Positions 25,105 through 33,762 of a stretch of DNA of 59,834 nucleotides are shown here, one piece after another (within the stretch, counting starts at the first letter, position 1; each line of letters starts with the position of its first letter). The notes under the pieces were generated by a model. It had not been told where the DNA came from, searched no databases, and saw only the letters and a list, made by a program, of their open reading frames with translations. Position numbers and translations under genes: made by a program. The DNA comes from Oscillospiraceae bacterium (lineage in GTDB: Bacteria > Bacillota > Clostridia > Oscillospirales > CAG-272), in the NCBI GenBank assembly GCA_015064385.1, contig SVSI01000013.1:1-59834 (forward strand), written 5' to 3'.

Positions 25105-26349
25105 ATGAAAAACACTAAAATAACTGCGATCGCCTGCTACGTGGGATACGTTACGCAGGCGATCGTTTTGAATCTTCTTCCCCTTTTCTTCGTTATTTTT
25201 CAAAACGAATACTCTATTTCAAGTGCAAAGCTCTCTTTTCTGATATTTCTCACATTTTTCGTGCAGATAGGAATAGATCTTTTCGTGGCGTGGCTCGGGG
25301 ATAAAGCAGATCTTCGTATATTTTCCGTCCTTGCACACGCTATGTCTGCAACAGGACTTATACTTTTATCTCTGCTGCCCGATATCATCGATCCTTTTGG
25401 CGGGATCATTATTGCCGTAGTCACCTATTCGGTAGGCAGCGCCCTGCTTGAGGTTATGATAAACCCGCTGTTTGACCGTCTCCCGCAAAAAGAGGAAAAG
25501 GGATTTTCTTTTGCTCACTCGTTCTACTGTTGGGGACAGATGGCGGTCATTTTACTCAGTGCCCTCGCGCTTGGACTACTTAAAAACAACTGGCAGCCCA
25601 TCCCTCTTTGCTGGTCGATAATTCCGACTGTCAACGCGATAGTTCTCGCCTTTGCTCCCATTCCTCCCAAAAAGGATATTTCTTCCGAAAACGCCAAAAA
25701 CGGTGCCTCAAAACGCTACTTCGGAAAATTTTCGATGCTTTTGTTCGTTATCATTATGATATGCGCGGGCGCCGCCGAACAAGGAGTTGCCCAGTGGGCG
25801 TCCTATTTTGCCGAAAAGGGACTTGGAACCGAAAAGGTGATCGGAGATCTTCTCGGTCCTTGCACCTTCGCTCTTTTTATGGCTATCGGAAGAACGCTTT
25901 TCAGTCTGTTTGGCAGTAAAATAAACATTCAAAAGGCGCTTACCGTGTGTGCCGTGTCCTCTGCGGTTTGTTACGCAGTCATAGCTTTCGCACCCTCGGA
26001 TATTCTTTCACTCGCCGCTTGCGCACTCAGCGGATTTGCGGTAAGTATTATGTGGCCCTCCACTCTTGACCTTGCATCATCGACGTTCTACTGCGGGGCT
26101 GCCGCCTTTTCGATCCTCTCGGTCGCGGGTGATATCGGCTGTACGCTCGGACCGAGCGTAAACGGCGTCGTTGCCGATATTTTTGCAGGCACGTCTTTTG
26201 CGGCCAATCTATCCGCAAAGCTTGGATTGACCGCCGAGCAGCTTTCTATCCGACTCGGATTTGCACTTAATTTGCTATTCCCCGTCATTATGGCGCTGAC
26301 TCTCATTTATCTTTCAAAAAAAGTTCTCTGCATTAAGGACGGGAAATGA
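25105..26349 (+). CDS. Major facilitator superfamily transporter
   Basis: 414 residues with about 12 hydrophobic helices in two halves, and a loop after TM2 (WLGDKADLR) like the MFS G-x-L-x-D-R motif. It begins one base after the ddl stop without a clear SD, implying reinitiation. Related members move sugars or drugs; substrate unknown. Its last 17 bases overlap the convergent lipoprotein gene. Confidence 0.82.
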   Translation: MKNTKITAIACYVGYVTQAIVLNLLPLFFVIFQNEYSISSAKLSFLIFLTFFVQIGIDLFVAWLGDKADLRIFSVLAHAMSATGLILLSLLPDIIDPFGGIIIAVVTYSVGSALLEVMINPLFDRLPQKEEKGFSFAHSFYCWGQMAVILLSALALGLLKNNWQPIPLCWSIIPTVNAIVLAFAPIPPKKDISSENAKNGASKRYFGKFSMLLFVIIMICAGAAEQGVAQWASYFAEKGLGTEKVIGDLLGPCTFALFMAIGRTLFSLFGSKINIQKALTVCAVSSAVCYAVIAFAPSDILSLAACALSGFAVSIMWPSTLDLASSTFYCGAAAFSILSVAGDIGCTLGPSVNGVVADIFAGTSFAANLSAKLGLTAEQLSIRLGFALNLLFPVIMALTLIYLSKKVLCIKDGK

Positions 26350-26797
26350 TCTCGCACTTCATATTTCCCTTTTCCATACGTATCGGAGCGCCGCTTTGCG
26401 AGTCGGTATAGACCTTGGATCCGTTCGCGAGCTTCAGAACGCTCACGTCTTTGCCGTCGGCATTTTCGTGGTATGCGTCAAGCGCATCTTCGGAAAGTGT
26501 CACAAAATCAAATATGGTCTCAATGATATCTTGCTTTACCTCGATCTCGTTTTGAAGAGAGGTAAAGCATTTTATTTTTCCGTCCGGGGATCGCTGATAC
26601 GACCAGTCGCTCATGGCTCCGCCGTTAAAGCGCACACTTCCCGAGAGATCCTCGCTTAACTCGAGTGTCAGAAGATAGGTGATGTCCTCTATTTTGCACT
26701 CTAAAATATATTCGCCGCGCGGCGGAACGAATTTTTCCTCTCGCTCACACGAGCACAAAAGTATCAGCACGAGAAAAAACAGAGTTATCTTTTTCAT
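26333..26797 (-). CDS. Lipoprotein of unknown function
   Basis: 154 residues with lipobox LLCSC (cysteine 17), then a beta-rich soluble domain (YILECKIEDITYLLTLELSE, residues 30-49) resembling secreted proteins that report a fitted value and standard lipid anchor. No family recognised. Its 3' end overlaps the MFS gene tail-to-tail, an arrangement that allows antisense pairing of the two mRNAs. Confidence 0.7.
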   Translation of the reverse strand: MKKITLFFLVLILLCSCEREEKFVPPRGEYILECKIEDITYLLTLELSEDLSGSVRFNGGAMSDWSYQRSPDGKIKCFTSLQNEIEVKQDIIETIFDFVTLSEDALDAYHENADGKDVSVLKLANGSKVYTDSQSGAPIRMEKGNMKCEIISRP

Positions 26798-26857
26798 ATT
26801 TGCCTCCGAAAACGCTTTTTTACATCTATATTTTATTTTTTCGCGTTTTAGGACAAA

Positions 26858-26887
26858 AAAAGCCGCAGGAGCTTTCCCGCGGCTTTT
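26858..26887. terminator. Terminator at the end of the his operon
   Basis: 9-bp stem AAAAGCCGC/GCGGCTTTT. On the minus strand it is followed by seven T bases. It lies 5 bases beyond the hisIE stop. Confidence 0.88.
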
Positions 26888-26892
26888 ATTTT

Positions 26893-27564
26893 TTATTTCG
26901 TCATTTTTTCCTGCTTTACCTTTTTGTCTATGACGTGACGGGAAGCAAGCTCGTCTCTGATCTCATCAAGCGAAATTCCCATTTCTATCATAAGAACCAT
27001 AACGTGGTAGGTGAGGTCGGCGATCTCGTATATCGTTTCCTTTTTGTCGTCTGCCTTGCCCGCGATTATTACCTCGGTGCACTCCTCTCCGACCTTTTTG
27101 AGGATCTTGTCGATTCCCTTTTCAAAAAGGTATGTAGTATAGGAGCCCTCTTTTTTCTCGATCTTTCTGCCGACGAGCATCTTCATAAGTCCTTCAAGAG
27201 AGAATTTGCTCTCAAGCTCGGCAAGATTTTCCTCGTTTTCATATACGAGCTCGTTGAAGCAGCTTTCCTTGCCCGTGTGGCAAGCGGGACCGTCTTTAAG
27301 TACCTGTACCTCAAGAGCGTCGTTATCGCAGTCCGCCTTGATACTCACTATGTGCTGATAATTTCCGCTCGTCTCTCCCTTGAGCCAAAGCTCCTGACGG
27401 GAACGGCTGTAAAAGCAGGTGAGTCCCTTTTCCATCGAGATCTCAAGACTTTCCTTTGACATATACGCGAGCGTGAGGAGCTTTTTGCTCTCGGCGTCGA
27501 TAACTATCGCAGGAATAAGTCCTTTTTCATCAAATTTAAGCTTTTCTATATCAAAATCAAACAT
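26893..27564 (-). CDS. hisIE: Bifunctional phosphoribosyl-AMP cyclohydrolase / phosphoribosyl-ATP pyrophosphatase
   Basis: A 223-residue fusion catalysing steps 2 and 3 of histidine synthesis. The HisI domain (about 1-110) has the zinc and magnesium motifs [22 protein letters not shown] and GPACHTG. The HisE domain (about 115-223) has [12 protein letters not shown] and a MazG-like helix set. The ATG at 27564 follows AAAGGTGA by 9 bases. Last gene of the operon. Confidence 0.96.
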   Translation of the reverse strand: MFDFDIEKLKFDEKGLIPAIVIDAESKKLLTLAYMSKESLEISMEKGLTCFYSRSRQELWLKGETSGNYQHIVSIKADCDNDALEVQVLKDGPACHTGKESCFNELVYENEENLAELESKFSLEGLMKMLVGRKIEKKEGSYTTYLFEKGIDKILKKVGEECTEVIIAGKADDKKETIYEIADLTYHVMVLMIEMGISLDEIRDELASRHVIDKKVKQEKMTK

Positions 27565-27585
27565 TTTCAGATTCACCTTTCAAAA

Positions 27586-28344
27586 TTAAAGTCTCATACT
27601 TACGCCGTTTTCGGCAAGATATTTTTTAAGCTCGGGTATCTTTATCTGTCCAAAATGGAACACCGATGCAGCAAGACCTGCGTCAACTCTGGGGAGAGTG
27701 TTGAATAGCGTGAGAAAATCCTCGCGCGAGCCCGCTCCGCCAGATGCGATGACCGGTACGCTGACTGCGTTGCAAACGGCGTCGAGCATCTCAATATCAA
27801 AGCCGCCCTTGACTCCGTCTGTATCTATCGAATTGACAACGATCTCGCCTGCGCCAAGCTCAACGCCCCGCTTTATCCACGAGATTGCCTCAATTCCCGT
27901 GTTTTCGCGTCCGCCCTTGGCAAAAACGCGGAAAACTCCGTCAACGCGCTTTATATCGACCGAAAGCACCACACACTGACTGCCGTATTTCTCCGCACCC
28001 TCTTTTATCAGAAGCGGATTTTTGATCGCACCCGAGTTTACGCTGACCTTGTCGGCGCCGCATTTGAGAACTCTGTCAAAATCGTTTATCGTGTTTATTC
28101 CTCCGCCGACCGTGAGCGGTATGAACACCCTGCGCGCCGTCTCGCAGAGTATGTCTGTAAAGAGTGCTCTGCCCTCGGCAGATGCCGTAATATCGTAGAA
28201 AACGAGCTCGTCTGCGCCGTTTTCGCTGTAAAACCGGGCAAGCTCAACGGGAGAAGATACGTCGGACAGACCAAGGAAATTAACTCCCTTGACTACCCTT
28301 CCGTCCCGTACGTCAAGACACGGTATTATCCTTTTAGTAATCAT
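27586..28344 (-). CDS. hisF: Imidazole glycerol phosphate synthase, cyclase subunit
   Basis: A 252-residue TIM barrel that, with HisH, converts PRFAR and ammonia to IGP and AICAR. Catalytic aspartates are visible in IPCLDVRDGR (residue 11) and SVDIKRV (near 130). Phosphate loops VGGGI and ASGGAGS are present. AAAGGA precedes the start. The composite repeat B separates it from hisA. Confidence 0.97.
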   Translation of the reverse strand: MITKRIIPCLDVRDGRVVKGVNFLGLSDVSSPVELARFYSENGADELVFYDITASAEGRALFTDILCETARRVFIPLTVGGGINTINDFDRVLKCGADKVSVNSGAIKNPLLIKEGAEKYGSQCVVLSVDIKRVDGVFRVFAKGGRENTGIEAISWIKRGVELGAGEIVVNSIDTDGVKGGFDIEMLDAVCNAVSVPVIASGGAGSREDFLTLFNTLPRVDAGLAASVFHFGQIKIPELKKYLAENGVSMRL

Positions 28345-28361
28345 GTATCTTTATCCTTTCT

Positions 28362-28505
28362 CAGAACCCTTTTTGCAAAAAGGGTTCCGAACCTCCCAAA
28401 AACTTTACTTAAATATTTTTTATATGTTTTAATTAAAGTTTTTGAAGATCCAAGAAACTTTTTACAAAAAGTTTCTTGGTGGGGTTTTAGGGGCGAGCCC
28501 CTAAG
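28362..28505. repeat. Composite hairpin repeat, copy B (between hisA and hisF)
   Basis: The most symmetric copy: gaaccctttttgcaaaaagg hairpin, then TCCCAAAAACTTTACTTAAA, a short AT spacer, and the inverted counterpart AATTAAAGTTTTTGAAG with hairpin aaactttttacaaaaagttt, ending in TTAGGGGCGAGCCCCTAAG. The last codons of hisA (LGARP and stop) are encoded by the repeat end. Confidence 0.88.
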
Positions 28506-29215
28506 CGTGCCTCGGCAATAGCTTCTGAGAGCTTTATTGCGCCCGTATAGTACGCTTTGCCTATTATCGCGCCGTAAACGTTCATCTCGCGAAGAGCAAC
28601 GACGTCCGAGATAGAGGAAACTCCGCCCGAGGCAATAATGTCCATTTTGTATTTTTCGGAAAGCTCCTTGTAGAGTGCAAGGTTCGTGCCGCGCATTGCG
28701 CCGTCTCGCGATATGTCGGTACAAATTACCGTTTTTACGCCGATCCTTTGCATATTATCAAAGAAATCTTCGCTCTTTACACCGCTTTTCTCGATCCAAC
28801 CCTTAACGGCTATCTCGCCGTCCTTGATGTCCGCGCCGACCGCGATCTTGTCGCCGTACTTTTCTACCGCTCTTTCAACAAATCCCTCGCTTGAGACTGC
28901 CGCCGTGCCGAGAATGACGCGTCCGACACCGATCGAAAGGTACTTGTCTATGGTCTCCATATCGCGGATTCCTCCGCCTATCTCAACGAACATATCACAG
29001 CTTTGAACTATGTTTTTTACCGTCTCAAAGTTAGGCGTATTACCGTCGCGTGCGCCCTCAAGGTCAACCATATGCAGATGGTCAGCGCCCTCGGAGATAA
29101 ACTTTTTTGCCGTATTTACGGGGTTTTCGTCATATACTGTGAGCTGCGCGTAGTCGCCCTTGTAAAGGCGGACCGCCTTGCCCTCGTACAGATCTATTGC
29201 AGGGAAAATTATCAT
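28487..29215 (-). CDS. hisA: ProFAR isomerase (HisA)
   Basis: A 242-residue TIM barrel that performs the Amadori rearrangement of ProFAR to PRFAR. PAIDLYEGKAVR has the catalytic aspartate at residue 7, and CTDISRDGAMRGT near 128 the second. VEIGGGIRD and IIASGGVSS bind phosphates. AAGGACGAG precedes the start. The protein end LGARP comes from repeat copy B, so the natural C-terminus was probably ..AIAEAR. Confidence 0.97.
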   Translation of the reverse strand: MIIFPAIDLYEGKAVRLYKGDYAQLTVYDENPVNTAKKFISEGADHLHMVDLEGARDGNTPNFETVKNIVQSCDMFVEIGGGIRDMETIDKYLSIGVGRVILGTAAVSSEGFVERAVEKYGDKIAVGADIKDGEIAVKGWIEKSGVKSEDFFDNMQRIGVKTVICTDISRDGAMRGTNLALYKELSEKYKMDIIASGGVSSISDVVALREMNVYGAIIGKAYYTGAIKLSEAIAEARLGARP

Positions 29216-29229
29216 ATCTCGTCCTTAAA

Positions 29230-29847
29230 TTATAGTTCAGCAAACGCCTTTATTATCGAAAGTCCCACTTTTCCGCTCTTTTCGGGATGAAACTGACATC
29301 CGTACACGTTGCCCGATGCGACCGCCGCCGTCAGGGGCGCGCCGTAAGACGTAGTGGCAATTACCGACTCGTCGCAGTCGGTAGCGTAAAACGAATGAAC
29401 GAAATAAACGCAGTCACCCTCGTTTATATATTTGAAGATTTCGCTTTTTTCTTTGTTTTTCGGAAACTCAAGCAAGTTCCAGCCGATATGGGGGATTTTC
29501 AAACCGTCCCCGATGACGTCGGCGATCGGTTTAACGCTGCCGCGGATAAGTCCGAGTCCCTTATATCTGCCGAACTCGTAGCTTTCGTCAAAAAGGAGCT
29601 GCATTCCGAGACAGATTCCCATTATCGGTTTGCCGGATGCCGCAAGCTCTTTAAGAAGAGTGTCAAATCCCTTTTCGGAGAGCTTTTCAGACGCGTCTCT
29701 GAACGCGCCGACGCCCGGAAGTATTATCTTGTCGGCGCCTCTTATTACCTTCTCGTCGTCCGTAACGACCGTCTCAATGCCGAGTGCGGCGAGCGAGGAG
29801 GAGAGCGAAAAGAGGTTTCCGACTCCGTAATCGATTATTGCTATCAT
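29230..29847 (-). CDS. hisH: Imidazole glycerol phosphate synthase, glutaminase subunit
   Basis: A 205-residue class I glutamine amidotransferase that feeds ammonia to HisF. Nucleophile cysteine in GICLGMQLLFD near 77; catalytic His-Glu in QFHPEKSG near 186. GGGAG precedes the ATG, whose A is the last base of the hisB stop (TGATG). Confidence 0.97.
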   Translation of the reverse strand: MIAIIDYGVGNLFSLSSSLAALGIETVVTDDEKVIRGADKIILPGVGAFRDASEKLSEKGFDTLLKELAASGKPIMGICLGMQLLFDESYEFGRYKGLGLIRGSVKPIADVIGDGLKIPHIGWNLLEFPKNKEKSEIFKYINEGDCVYFVHSFYATDCDESVIATTSYGAPLTAAVASGNVYGCQFHPEKSGKVGLSIIKAFAEL

Positions 29848-30434
29848 CAGAGAACTCCCTTGGTGGAGGGTATCTCGCCGGCTCTTGCAGAGTCCATTGC
29901 AACTGCCGCGCGAAGTGCCGCCGCGAACGCCTTGAATATACCTTCGAGAATGTGGTGCGTGTTCTCTCCGTCAAGCTGTCTTATGTGAAGCGTCATTTCT
30001 GCATTTCTTGTAAGCGCAAGGAAAAACTCCTTAACGAGCTCGGTATCGAAATCTCCTACCTTTTCGGTCAGTCCCTCGGTTTTATATACGAGAGTTGATC
30101 TTCCCGAGAGGTCGATGGACGCCATAAGGAGCGCCTCGTCCATAGGGATTATCGCGTTTCCGTAACGTGCAATCCCCATTTTGTCACCGAGAGATGCCTT
30201 TATAGCCATACCGAGGCAGATTCCGATATCCTCTGCAGTGTGGTGATAATCAACCTCAATATCTCCTGCGCACTTTACGTAAAGCGAACATCTCGAGTGC
30301 TTTGCAAAAAGCGTGAGCATATGATCGAGAAAACCACAGGACGTGTCTATCTCGCTTTCTCCCTTGCCGTCAAGATCGATTCTCAGTTCAATATCCGTTT
30401 CCTTCGTTTTTCTAAGTATCTCACTAGTTCTCAT
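29847..30434 (-). CDS. hisB: Imidazoleglycerol-phosphate dehydratase
   Basis: A 195-residue dehydratase of the monofunctional type. Both His-rich manganese motifs are visible, DTSCGFLDHML and DYHHTAEDIGICLG, with RNAEMTLHIRQLDGEN near 158. It lacks the N-terminal histidinol-phosphatase of enteric HisB. I set the start at the ATG at 30434 (MRTSEI, the usual family beginning). The in-frame ATG at 30467 just after GGAGGT lies in repeat copy C and would add MEPLLKVLKKE. Confidence 0.95.
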   Translation of the reverse strand: MRTSEILRKTKETDIELRIDLDGKGESEIDTSCGFLDHMLTLFAKHSRCSLYVKCAGDIEVDYHHTAEDIGICLGMAIKASLGDKMGIARYGNAIIPMDEALLMASIDLSGRSTLVYKTEGLTEKVGDFDTELVKEFFLALTRNAEMTLHIRQLDGENTHHILEGIFKAFAAALRAAVAMDSARAGEIPSTKGVL

Positions 30435-30443
30435 TTCTTTTTT

Positions 30444-30613
30444 CAGAACCTTTAATAAAGGTTCCATACCTCCAAACGTTTTTTCTTGGGAAAACTTTTT
30501 GTAAAAAGTTTTCACAAACCCTTTCAAAAACTTTTATTAAAAACGGCAAATCTGTTTTAAGCAAAGTTTTTGAAGATTGTTAAGAAACTTTTTTCAAAAA
30601 GTTTCTTAACCGA
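30444..30613. repeat. Composite hairpin repeat, copy C (between hisC and hisB)
   Basis: Hairpin gaacctttaataaaggttc, then ggaaaactttttgtaaaaag hairpin, CCCTTTCAAAAACTTTTATTA, spacer, AAAGTTTTTGAAG, and hairpin aagaaacttttttc/aaaaagtttctt. The terminal TTAGGG palindrome is replaced by the hisC stop, which lies in the last arm. Confidence 0.85.
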
Positions 30614-31661
30614 TTATCTTCTCCGCAGCGAAGAGGAACGCTTCCATCTCTGCGCGTGTACCGATCGTAATTCTGTTATATTTTTCAAGCCGCTCGCCCG
30701 AAAAATGTCGGATAAGTATGCCGCGTTTTTTCATTTCTTCGGCAAAATCCGAGCCCGATATTTTGTCGTGTCCCGCAAGAACGAAATTTGCCGCCGACTC
30801 AACGACCTCAAAGCCCATCGCGCGAAGCTTTTCGGTAACGAAAGCTCTCGTTTCGATGATCTTTTTCGCGTTATCCTCGTAGTACTTGCCGTCCTTCAAC
30901 GCCGCCTCACCCGCGATAAGCGTGAGACGGTTGATGCTGTACGGATTCGTTGAGAATTTTATTTTGCTCAGATCGTCGATTATTTCCTTATCGGCAAAGG
31001 CAAATCCGAGTCGCGCGCCCGCAAGCGATCTTGATTTGGAATACGTGCGTACGACAAGCAGATTTTTGTACTTGTCCAGTAGTTTAAGAGCACTCTCGCC
31101 GCCGAAGTCGATGTACGCTTCGTCAACGAGCACTACGCTGTCGGGGTTTGCCGCAAGGATCTTTTCGATCTCGCAAAGGGGCTTGAAGATGCCAGTAGGT
31201 GCGTTCGGATTTGCAAGAACGATCAGCTTGCCGTTCTGGTCGAGATAGTCCTCGGTTTTTATCGAAAAATCGTCGCAAAGCGGCTTTTTCTCGTATTTTG
31301 CTCCGTGAAGCTTTGCATATACCTCGTAAAATCCGTACGTTATATCGGGGAAAACGACTCCTTTTTCGGAAAACGCCATAAATGCGAAATTCAGTATATC
31401 GTCCGAGCCGTTCGAGACGAACACCTCATTTGCCGAGCGCCCGTAAAAATCACCGAGCGCGGCGCGAAGCGATCTGCAGTCGGGATCCGAGTACAGACGA
31501 AGGTCGGAAAGCTCGCCGTAGCCGATAGACACGAGCACCGACGGCGACGGCGGATACGGAGATTCGTTTGTATTGAGCTTTACGTATTTGACGCCGAGCG
31601 GCTGTTCACCGGGCGTGTACGCCGTAAGCTCCTCGTATTTTTTGTTTATAAATCTACTCAT
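30606..31661 (-). CDS. hisC: Histidinol-phosphate aminotransferase
   Basis: A 351-residue fold-type I PLP enzyme. The PLP lysine is in TYSKSRSLAGARLGFA near 208, with LNTNESPYPPSP near 26, SNGSDDILN near 76 and the carboxylate arginine near the C-terminus. The start is the ATG at 31661 (MSRFINKKY); an in-frame ATG at 31700 after AAAAGGT lies in repeat copy D and would add 13 residues. The last three residues and stop (IIG, TAA) run into copy C. Confidence 0.96.
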   Translation of the reverse strand: MSRFINKKYEELTAYTPGEQPLGVKYVKLNTNESPYPPSPSVLVSIGYGELSDLRLYSDPDCRSLRAALGDFYGRSANEVFVSNGSDDILNFAFMAFSEKGVVFPDITYGFYEVYAKLHGAKYEKKPLCDDFSIKTEDYLDQNGKLIVLANPNAPTGIFKPLCEIEKILAANPDSVVLVDEAYIDFGGESALKLLDKYKNLLVVRTYSKSRSLAGARLGFAFADKEIIDDLSKIKFSTNPYSINRLTLIAGEAALKDGKYYEDNAKKIIETRAFVTEKLRAMGFEVVESAANFVLAGHDKISGSDFAEEMKKRGILIRHFSGERLEKYNRITIGTRAEMEAFLFAAEKIIG

Positions 31662-31674
31662 CGTTTTATCGAAA

Positions 31675-31857
31675 AAAACTTTTAAGAAAAGTTTTTCCAT
31701 ACCTTTTCAAAACGTTCTTGAAAACCTCTTTGAAAAAAGGTTTTCAAACTTTCCAAAAACTTTACTTAAATTCGAAAGTTTCTTAAAAGTTTTTGGAGTT
31801 CCAAGAACCTTTTTTCAAAAAGGTTCTTGGCGGGTCCTTAGGGCAGAGCCCTAAGTC
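31675..31857. repeat. Composite hairpin repeat, copy D (between hisD and hisC)
   Basis: The most complete copy: hairpins aaaaactttt/aaaagttttt, gaaaacctctttgaaaaaagg, the word TTCCAAAAACTTTACTTAAA, inverted counterpart AAGTTTTTGGAGTTCC, hairpin aagaaccttttttcaaaaag, GGCGGGTCC and palindrome TTAGGGCAGAGCCCTAA. The hisD stop TAG is inside its last five bases. Confidence 0.9.
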
Positions 31858-33128
31858 GTACCTTTGCGTACCCCTACGCTGCGAGCGTGAGCGGAAAGTC
31901 CTTCCTTTTCGGCAAACGCGATAACGTCGTCCGCGACGGTATTGAGTGCATCCTTTGTAAAATAGGTGTACTGCATCTTCTTAACGAAATCGTCAACAGA
32001 GAGCGGACTTGAGAAGCGTGCCGTTCCGCTCGTGGGGAGCGTGTGGTTCGGACCCGCGAAATAGTCTCCGAGTGCCTCGGGACAATATCTTCCCATAAAT
32101 ACCGAGCCCGCATTCTTAACTCTGTCAAGAACGGCAAAGGGATCGTCGAGGCAAAGCTCAAGGTGCTCGGGTGCGATGTCGTTTGAAAGCTCGATCGCTT
32201 CTATAAGATCGTCGGTAACGATTATTTTGCCGTTGTCATCTACCGAAGCGCGCGCGATCTCGGCTCTCGGGAGCATAGGGATCATTCTCTCAAGCTCGTC
32301 GGATACCTTTTTTGCAAGATCGAGACTGTCGGTAATAAGCACCGCGGTCGAGTTCTTGTCGTGCTCCGCCTGCGAGAGCATATCTGCGGCAACGTAGGTC
32401 GGATTTGAATTTTTGTCTGCAATAACGAGGATCTCGCTCGGTCCCGCTATCATATCTATCGCAACCTGACCGTAAACCTGACGTTTTGCCTCTGCAACGA
32501 ATGCGTTGCCCGGGCCTACTATCTTGTCAACCATCGGGACGCTCTCGGTCCCGTAAGCAAGAGCCGCGACCGCCTGCGCTCCGCCGAGCGCGAAAACGCG
32601 GTCAACTCCCGCAACGTGTGCCGCCGCAAGAATTGCGGGGGCAACTCTTCCTCCGCTGGCGGGAGATACCATAATTATCTCGCCGACGCCTGCTATTTTG
32701 GCGGGGATCGCATTCATAAGCACCGAGGACGGATATGAAGCCGTGCCGCCCGGAACGTAAAGTCCGACTCTTGCGAGAGGAATGACCTTTTGTCCCGTGA
32801 CTACGCCGTTTTTCTCGTTTATAATAAAGCTGTTTCTTACCTGTCTCTTGTGGAAATTCTCAATATTTTCAGAGGCGCGGCGTAAAATTCCGACGAACTC
32901 CTCGCCTACCTCGTCAAGTGCGGATTCTATCTCCTCTTTTGAAACCTCAAGCGAGGACAGCTTTGCTCTGTCGAAGCGCTCGGTATATTCAAAAAGTGCT
33001 TCGTCCCCTCTTTTTCTGACGTTTGCGATAATATCGGAAACTATATCCTCAACGCCCGACGCCGATAGCGAACGGTTAAAAAGAGTGGTCTTATCTATGT
33101 TTTTTATGTCTTCAAATATCTTTATCAT
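31851..33128 (-). CDS. hisD: Histidinol dehydrogenase
   Basis: A 425-residue NAD enzyme doing the last two oxidations to histidine. Family blocks include GGTASYPSSVLMNAIPA near 131, DMIAGPSEILVIAD near 234 and QAEHDKNSTAVLI with zinc-binding Gln and His near 258. GGAG precedes the ATG, three bases after the hisG stop. Confidence 0.97.
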   Translation of the reverse strand: MIKIFEDIKNIDKTTLFNRSLSASGVEDIVSDIIANVRKRGDEALFEYTERFDRAKLSSLEVSKEEIESALDEVGEEFVGILRRASENIENFHKRQVRNSFIINEKNGVVTGQKVIPLARVGLYVPGGTASYPSSVLMNAIPAKIAGVGEIIMVSPASGGRVAPAILAAAHVAGVDRVFALGGAQAVAALAYGTESVPMVDKIVGPGNAFVAEAKRQVYGQVAIDMIAGPSEILVIADKNSNPTYVAADMLSQAEHDKNSTAVLITDSLDLAKKVSDELERMIPMLPRAEIARASVDDNGKIIVTDDLIEAIELSNDIAPEHLELCLDDPFAVLDRVKNAGSVFMGRYCPEALGDYFAGPNHTLPTSGTARFSSPLSVDDFVKKMQYTYFTKDALNTVADDVIAFAEKEGLSAHARSVGVRKGTT

Positions 33129-33131
33129 TTT

Positions 33132-33761
33132 TTACTCCACTACCGATGCAAGCGAGGCGTAAATATTTTCAATGGCTTCGTTCTTGAATTTGAAGCTTGC
33201 CTTGTTTGCAATAAGACGCGCGCTTATATCAACTATCTTCTCAAAGGGTGCGAGATGATTTTCGTAAAGCGTCTTGCCCGTTTCAACTATATCAACTATA
33301 ACGTCCGAAAGTCCGAGGATCGGTGCAAGCTCTATCGAGCCGTTGAGAGGGATTATATCTATTTCGCGTCTCTGTCTGTCATAATACTCGCGGGCGATGT
33401 TCGGGAACTTCGTTGCCACACGAAGCGTTTTATCGGGATCTGCACGATAGTCCTCCATAGCGGCGACCATCATACGGCAAACGCCGACGTTGAGGTCGAG
33501 CAGCTCGTAAACGTCGGGCGAGTACTCGAGAAGTATGTCCTTGCCCGCAACTCCTATGTCGGCAGCTCCTCTCTCGACGTAGATCGAAACGTCAGACGGC
33601 TTTACCCAGAAATATCTGACTCCGACCTCGGGATTTTCATATATAAGCTTGCGGTTTTGCTCCTTTATAGAGGGACACGGATAGCCCGCCGCCTCAAACA
33701 TAGCGTAAACCTTTTCGCCAAGTCTTCCTTTCGGAAGTGCTATATTTACCATTTCAGCCAT
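33132..33761 (-). CDS. hisG: ATP phosphoribosyltransferase, short form
   Basis: A 209-residue short catalytic subunit that lacks the C-terminal ACT-like regulatory domain of long HisG and so needs HisZ for activity and feedback by histidine. Motifs: NIALPKGRLGEK at the start, GVAGKDILLE near 80, DIVETGKTLYENHL near 166. The ATG at 33761, 6 bases after GGAG, is chosen over an upstream in-frame TTG. One base separates it from the hisZ stop. Confidence 0.97.
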   Translation of the reverse strand: MAEMVNIALPKGRLGEKVYAMFEAAGYPCPSIKEQNRKLIYENPEVGVRYFWVKPSDVSIYVERGAADIGVAGKDILLEYSPDVYELLDLNVGVCRMMVAAMEDYRADPDKTLRVATKFPNIAREYYDRQRREIDIIPLNGSIELAPILGLSDVIVDIVETGKTLYENHLAPFEKIVDISARLIANKASFKFKNEAIENIYASLASVVE

Positions 33762-33762
33762 T